The notes beneath the pieces were generated by a model that worked only from the letters and a program-made list of their open reading frames with translations, had not been told where the DNA came from and made no database searches. Both the position numbers and the translations under genes were made by a program. A DNA stretch of 64,000 nt from Trichobilharzia regenti (lineage: Eukaryota > Platyhelminthes > Trematoda > Strigeidida > Schistosomatidae): NCBI GenBank assembly GCA_944472135.2, contig OX235270.1, forward strand, positions 140,941,632 to 141,005,631. The letters are read 5' to 3'. Shown one piece after another: positions 60,117-64,000 of the stretch (position 1 is the stretch's first letter; each line of letters begins with the position of its first letter).

Positions 60117-63100
60117 TCGCTCCCTCCCCTCTGGAGGCACTGTCCTCAGTGCCTGGCGGCGGTATAGGGTATGCACTACCTCCATCAGTGGGCACCTCGA
60201 AGTAGGTCGTAGCTGGTGGCGGTTGCGAAGATGTCGACGGTTCTTTGACAGCTGGTGGATAGTGTGGTTTCAGCTGGTTGTAATGTGCTGAGATGAGATT
60301 TTCCTGGGGGCGTCGCAAGTTCCGCAGGACATATGTAGTTGGAGGTCGGTGTTGTACGATTTCATATGGGCCTTTCCAGGGGGCGTAGAACTTGGGGCAC
60401 GAACCGGCAGGGACTGACGGCCGATGAAGCCAGACGTAGTCACCCGGGGAATAGGTTGGTCCGTGGGCAAACCGATCATAGTTGCTTTTCTGATGCTGCG
60501 AAGAAGACTGCAGATGTCGACGTGTTAGGTTGTAGGCTGTGTCGAGGTGGTGACGAAGGTTGCGGACGTAGGGAATACAGTCGATCTTCTCGTATGGTAG
60601 CAACGGTGTCCGGATCTCAACAGGAAGGCGAAGTTCATGCCCAAACAAGAGTAGAGCCGGGGAAAATCCGGTCGACGAATGCACGGAGGAGCGGTATGCA
60701 AGCAAGCATTGAGGCAGGACATCGTCCCAGGTGTTCTCCGGTGCGTTGTGCAAAAAGGCACGAAGGAGATGCTTGATGGTTCGGTTGGTGCGTTCCACCA
60801 GTCCATTCCCTTGTGGATGATAAGGCGTAGTATGGGTCTTTCGAATGCCGAAAGCATTGCAGATGTGAGAGATAAGAAGACTCTCGAAAGCAGCGCCTTG
60901 ATCAGAGTGTAGATAAAGAGGGGCACCAAAACGGGACACCCAGTTGTCGATGAAAGCTCGCCCGATCGTCAGGGCATCTTGTTGCTGCAAGGGGACTGCT
61001 TCGCACCACTTGGTGAAATAGTCGACCATGACAAGTATATAACGATTCCCGCGTCTCGATGTTGGTACTGGCCCAATGATGTCGACTCCAACTCGATGAT
61101 TAGGGGCTTCGGTCAGCATAGGTACTAGGGGTGCTCGGGGAGTTGGCTTAGGCTGTTTGATTTGCGCACATATAGCGCAATTGCGGCAAAACTCCATAAC
61201 ATCATGGTGTATAAGTGGCCACCAGAAGCGTTGACGGATAGCGTGTTCAGTTTTCTGTTGGCCAGCGTGTCCCAGTTGATGATGCACCTGACTAATAAGC
61301 TCGGGTACTTTAACAGTTGGGACGAGGAGTCGGGGGTTGGCTTTTGGTTCCACTATGTAAAGAACATTATCTATAAGTCGTAGTAAACCCCACTTCTCGC
61401 AGATGCACCGCGTGGCTGCTGGTAAATCCCGTAGTTCTTTGGACGTCGGTTTATCGTTCCCATGCTGTTGACGTAAATAAATGGGCTGTATCGTTGTGTC
61501 CGCCGCTTGCAGGGAGGCCCAGTCGGTGTCAGCTGCAGCACCGAGTAACACATTCAGTGTGTTCTCGCAATCGGGCAGGCGAGAGAGAGAGTCGGCGTTA
61601 CCATGTCGTTTTCCAGGCCGGTATTCACAAATGAAATCAAACTCCTGTAACCGTTCCTGCCAGCGGGCAAGTTGGCCGTCGGCATCACGAAAATTTTGCA
61701 ACCACTGTAACGCCTTGTGGTCAGTCCGGACTCGAAATTTGCGCCCCAATAAGTAATGACGAAAGTAGGAGAGGAAGTAGACGAGGGCTAGCATCTCACG
61801 TCGCGTCGTCGAATACCGCGTCTCTCTTTTGTCTAGCATCCGACTAGCATATGCTATCACTCGTATTTGTCCGTCAGAGGTTGTTTGCGAGAGAACGGCT
61901 CCTATTGCATGTGCACTGGCGTCGGTATCCAGAATGAAGGGCCCGCTACCAGCCGATGTGTCTGGAAACGATAGGACAGGGGGAGAAGTTAGACGTTTTT
62001 TAAGCGTGTCAAAGGCTACCTGGCACTCATTTGTCCAAACAAATTTCCGTCCTTTTTCTGTCAAGCGATGGAGAGGGGCTGCTATACTGGCGAAATTCTG
62101 GACGAAACGCCGGTAATAGGAGGCGAGTCCCATGAAACTGCGTACGTCAGTGGTCGATTTAGGGGTCGGCCAGTTAAGAACTGCTTGAGTTTTGCTGCTA
62201 TCCGTATGTACTCCTTGTGGAGTAATCTCATGTCCAAGGAAATTAACAGATTTCTGCAGGAATTTGCATTTCGAGGCTTGCAGCTTAAGGTTACTCTCGC
62301 GTAAGCGTTGAAATACGGCGCGAAGGTTGGCATGATGGTCTTCGAGAGACTGGCCGAACACGATGATATCGTCCAGGTAGATGAGGCACTGTTTGGGGAC
62401 TAGCCCTGCAAGTACTGTTTGCATGAGCCGTTGAAACGTAGCAGGGGCGTTAGACAGGCCAAATGGCATGGTTTCGAATTCGTACAGCCCCGTAGGCACA
62501 ACGAACGCAGTTTTGGGGCGGTCTTCTGGGCGAATTTCAACTTGCCAATAGCCGGAAGCGAGATCTAGTGTGGAAAACCACTGTGCCCCACCTAAAGCAT
62601 CTAAGGTAGCGTCGATGCGAGGCAAAGGAAAAGAATCCCGTTGTGTGATTGCATTTAAGCGGCGATAGTCGACACAGAGGCGGAGAGAACCATCTTTCTT
62701 TTTCACAAGAACGATTGGAGATGCCCACGGTGACGTAGACGGTTTAATCACCTTCTTTCGTAACATATCTGTTATCATGGTATCCAACTGCTGTTGGTAA
62801 TGAATGGGCACTCGTCGCGGTGGCGTCCTAATGGGCAAGTTATCACCTGTCTGAATCTCGTGCTGTACGATATTAGTCCGCCCCATCACTTGCCCATCGT
62901 CAAATACACAACTGTACTCCTGTAGCAGGGCCAGGGTGTCGGTACGGTCTTTTAGACTGAGGTGGGGGTTATCATGGATGTTCACCACTGTCATCTGAGG
63001 TAAAGCACAAACATTAGCACTCTGGTTGCGGTTGACTGGTCGGCGACATGCGAGGTTATGTGTCCCCAGCCGAATTTGAAAGCGTCTTAGGTCAATGACA

Positions 63101-64000
63101 GCGTTTTTTTCAGTTAAGAAGTCCACGCCCAGTATGGCGTCCCATCGTATGCCATCACAAATGACGAATGACTGGACACAAGTAAAACCTGGGAACGTCA
63201 CGGAAAGTGTGGCCATGTCTGTTACCTCTATAGGGGCTCCATTGGCGGTAATTAACTGGAGCTGATTGGGGAGAGGTTGAGGTTTGACCCCAAGTGTCTG
63301 GACCAATTGCGTGCGAACAACAGAGGATGATGCCCCGGTGTCCACCAGAAAAGTGACGTCAGTGCCCTGGAGTTTACCTTCAAGGAGGAGGGGAGATTTC
63401 GAGCAATTATCAAATAATGGCACATCAGAACATGGCTCACCTTGCGGTTTTTTGTTATGCCCACATTTCCATGCTCGCCGCCCGAACCGGCGACAGTAAT
63501 AGCACTTACTGGGGTCATCATGCTGCTGGGACGGAATTGGAGGTTGGCTTGACGATGGAGCATTAGGCCGGCGTTGTCGTGATGCTGGGACGGTTGTTCT
63601 TCGCTCGGTGGTCCCGAGAGCATAGCAGGGCGTACTGGCAGCTGGAGTGAGAATATGCTCGACGCTCTCGAATCGCTTTACCACCTCAATGGCCTCTGAG
63701 ACTGATTTTGCTGGCTGGCGTAGAAGCTGGCACTTCAGCTCATATGATGAGACACCTTGGGCAAAACGGCTACAGATAACATCATCTTGGTTCGGGTTGG
63801 GAAGGTTGGGAAATGCGCGCGATGCCATCTCGCGGAGTTGATGCAGGTAATCGAACGCTGTTTCGCCGGGCTCTTGACAGCGGCTAAGAAAAGTGTGCAT
63901 GTACACCGAAGGGCTGGAGGTTTTGGCGAAACATTCGTCGAGGACACGCCAGTTGTAGCTGATGGGTTTGGACGCGGAGAAGCCCCCAGCGATAGCACGA
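60112..64000 (-). CDS. Gypsy LTR retrotransposon Gag-Pol (uninterrupted, 5' end outside window)
   Basis: The minus-strand frame has no stop from the window edge to 60112. Counting residues from a codon at 63906: a Gag remnant (1-130), then a zinc-finger-like segment with C135-x2-C138 and C148-x-H150 (not a standard CCHC), and an aspartic protease with LVDTGASS (187-194). RT follows with VDYRRLN and the catalytic IYLDD at 509-513, then RNase H with DTDAS at 660-664. The integrase has H876-x3-H880 and C910-x2-C913, and a D942, D1002, E1038 triad with 35 residues between the last two. The GPY/F-type WKGPY lies at 1177-1181. The frame continues upstream into more Gag. All catalytic residues are present, so the copy looks recently active. 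Confidence 0.92.
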   Translation of the reverse strand, partial: RAIAGGFSASKPISYNWRVLDECFAKTSSPSVYMHTFLSRCQEPGETAFDYLHQLREMASRAFPNLPNPNQDDVICSRFAQGVSSYELKCQLLRQPAKSVSEAIEVVKRFESVEHILTPAASTPCYALGTTERRTTVPASRQRRPNAPSSSQPPIPSQQHDDPSKCYYCRRFGRRAWKCGHNKKPQGEPCSDVPLFDNCSKSPLLLEGKLQGTDVTFLVDTGASSSVVRTQLVQTLGVKPQPLPNQLQLITANGAPIEVTDMATLSVTFPGFTCVQSFVICDGIRWDAILGVDFLTEKNAVIDLRRFQIRLGTHNLACRRPVNRNQSANVCALPQMTVVNIHDNPHLSLKDRTDTLALLQEYSCVFDDGQVMGRTNIVQHEIQTGDNLPIRTPPRRVPIHYQQQLDTMITDMLRKKVIKPSTSPWASPIVLVKKKDGSLRLCVDYRRLNAITQRDSFPLPRIDATLDALGGAQWFSTLDLASGYWQVEIRPEDRPKTAFVVPTGLYEFETMPFGLSNAPATFQRLMQTVLAGLVPKQCLIYLDDIIVFGQSLEDHHANLRAVFQRLRESNLKLQASKCKFLQKSVNFLGHEITPQGVHTDSSKTQAVLNWPTPKSTTDVRSFMGLASYYRRFVQNFASIAAPLHRLTEKGRKFVWTNECQVAFDTLKKRLTSPPVLSFPDTSAGSGPFILDTDASAHAIGAVLSQTTSDGQIRVIAYASRMLDKRETRYSTTRREMLALVYFLSYFRHYLLGRKFRVRTDHKALQWLQNFRDADGQLARWQERLQEFDFICEYRPGKRHGNADSLSRLPDCENTLNVLLGAAADTDWASLQAADTTIQPIYLRQQHGNDKPTSKELRDLPAATRCICEKWGLLRLIDNVLYIVEPKANPRLLVPTVKVPELISQVHHQLGHAGQQKTEHAIRQRFWWPLIHHDVMEFCRNCAICAQIKQPKPTPRAPLVPMLTEAPNHRVGVDIIGPVPTSRRGNRYILVMVDYFTKWCEAVPLQQQDALTIGRAFIDNWVSRFGAPLYLHSDQGAAFESLLISHICNAFGIRKTHTTPYHPQGNGLVERTNRTIKHLLRAFLHNAPENTWDDVLPQCLLAYRSSVHSSTGFSPALLLFGHELRLPVEIRTPLLPYEKIDCIPYVRNLRHHLDTAYNLTRRHLQSSSQHQKSNYDRFAHGPTYSPGDYVWLHRPSVPAGSCPKFYAPWKGPYEIVQHRPPTTYVLRNLRRPQENLISAHYNQLKPHYPPAVKEPSTSSQPPPATTYFEVPTDGGSAYPIPPPGTEDSASRGEGAM
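60117..60132 (-). other. Polypurine tract
   Basis: Minus strand AGAGGGGAGGGAGCGA directly before the LTR, the usual plus-strand primer site. Confidence 0.8.

Noticed and set aside
61481..62304. Several forward frames over the Gypsy pol
   Set aside because: They are shadows of the long minus-strand Gag-Pol frame.

Overview
The window looks like heterochromatic or repeat-rich DNA from a flatworm, most likely a digenean trematode and possibly schistosome-like. The evidence is the repeat mix: RTE and CR1/Jockey-type non-LTR elements, Penelope-like elements with GIY-YIG endonucleases, BEL/Pao and Gypsy LTR elements, a tRNA-type SINE, AT-rich unique DNA and a possible 31-nt intron. The taxon is inferred, not proven. 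Almost every long coding stretch belongs to a transposable element. There are only two candidate host-type coding pieces: an orphan exon at 12587-13223, and a small exon set at 35180-35767 that faintly resembles the FAR1/ZSWIM/MULE family.

Layout, left side. 1-6520 holds RTE and CR1 fragments, including a near-perfect 210-bp-arm palindrome at 3329-3764. 6521-10400 is largely featureless. 10400-12560 is a reverse-strand BEL/Pao pol with a single in-frame stop in its RT region. 12587-13223 is the orphan exon, followed by three ~193-bp tandem units. 14544-17720 is a reverse-strand CR1 copy carrying two oppositely oriented LTR-like repeats. 18319-20935 is an internally deleted RTE copy.

The dominant structure is a giant inverted repeat: left arm 21437-35192, right arm 46062-59873 (about 13.8 kb each), around a 10.9-kb spacer. 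The arms carry the same mosaic in mirror image: a chimeric LTR element (BEL/Pao Gag-protease-partial RT joined to a Gypsy-type integrase and LTR), several CR1 pieces, an RTE 5' piece, a Penelope-like 3' half and an RTE 3' piece. In translation the inner halves of the arms are identical, whereas differences cluster in the outer 4-5 kb. One short outer tract of the right arm matches the BEL copy at 12.1 kb instead of the left arm, which suggests gene conversion.

The spacer (35193-46061) holds the rest of the small exon set, a reverse CR1 RT piece, a degraded Gypsy pol, a Penelope tail, a SINE, a compact 1.8-kb LTR element encoding Gag fused to an integrase tail, a solo LTR, and a Penelope-like element with an inverted copy of its own 5' part that abuts the right arm.

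59873-64000 is the 3' part of an apparently intact reverse-strand Gypsy element (3' LTR, polypurine tract, uninterrupted Gag-Pol frame running off the window). Its LTR ends exactly where the inverted repeat stops. The simplest reading is that it inserted into the right arm after the arms formed, so the palindrome probably continues beyond the window.
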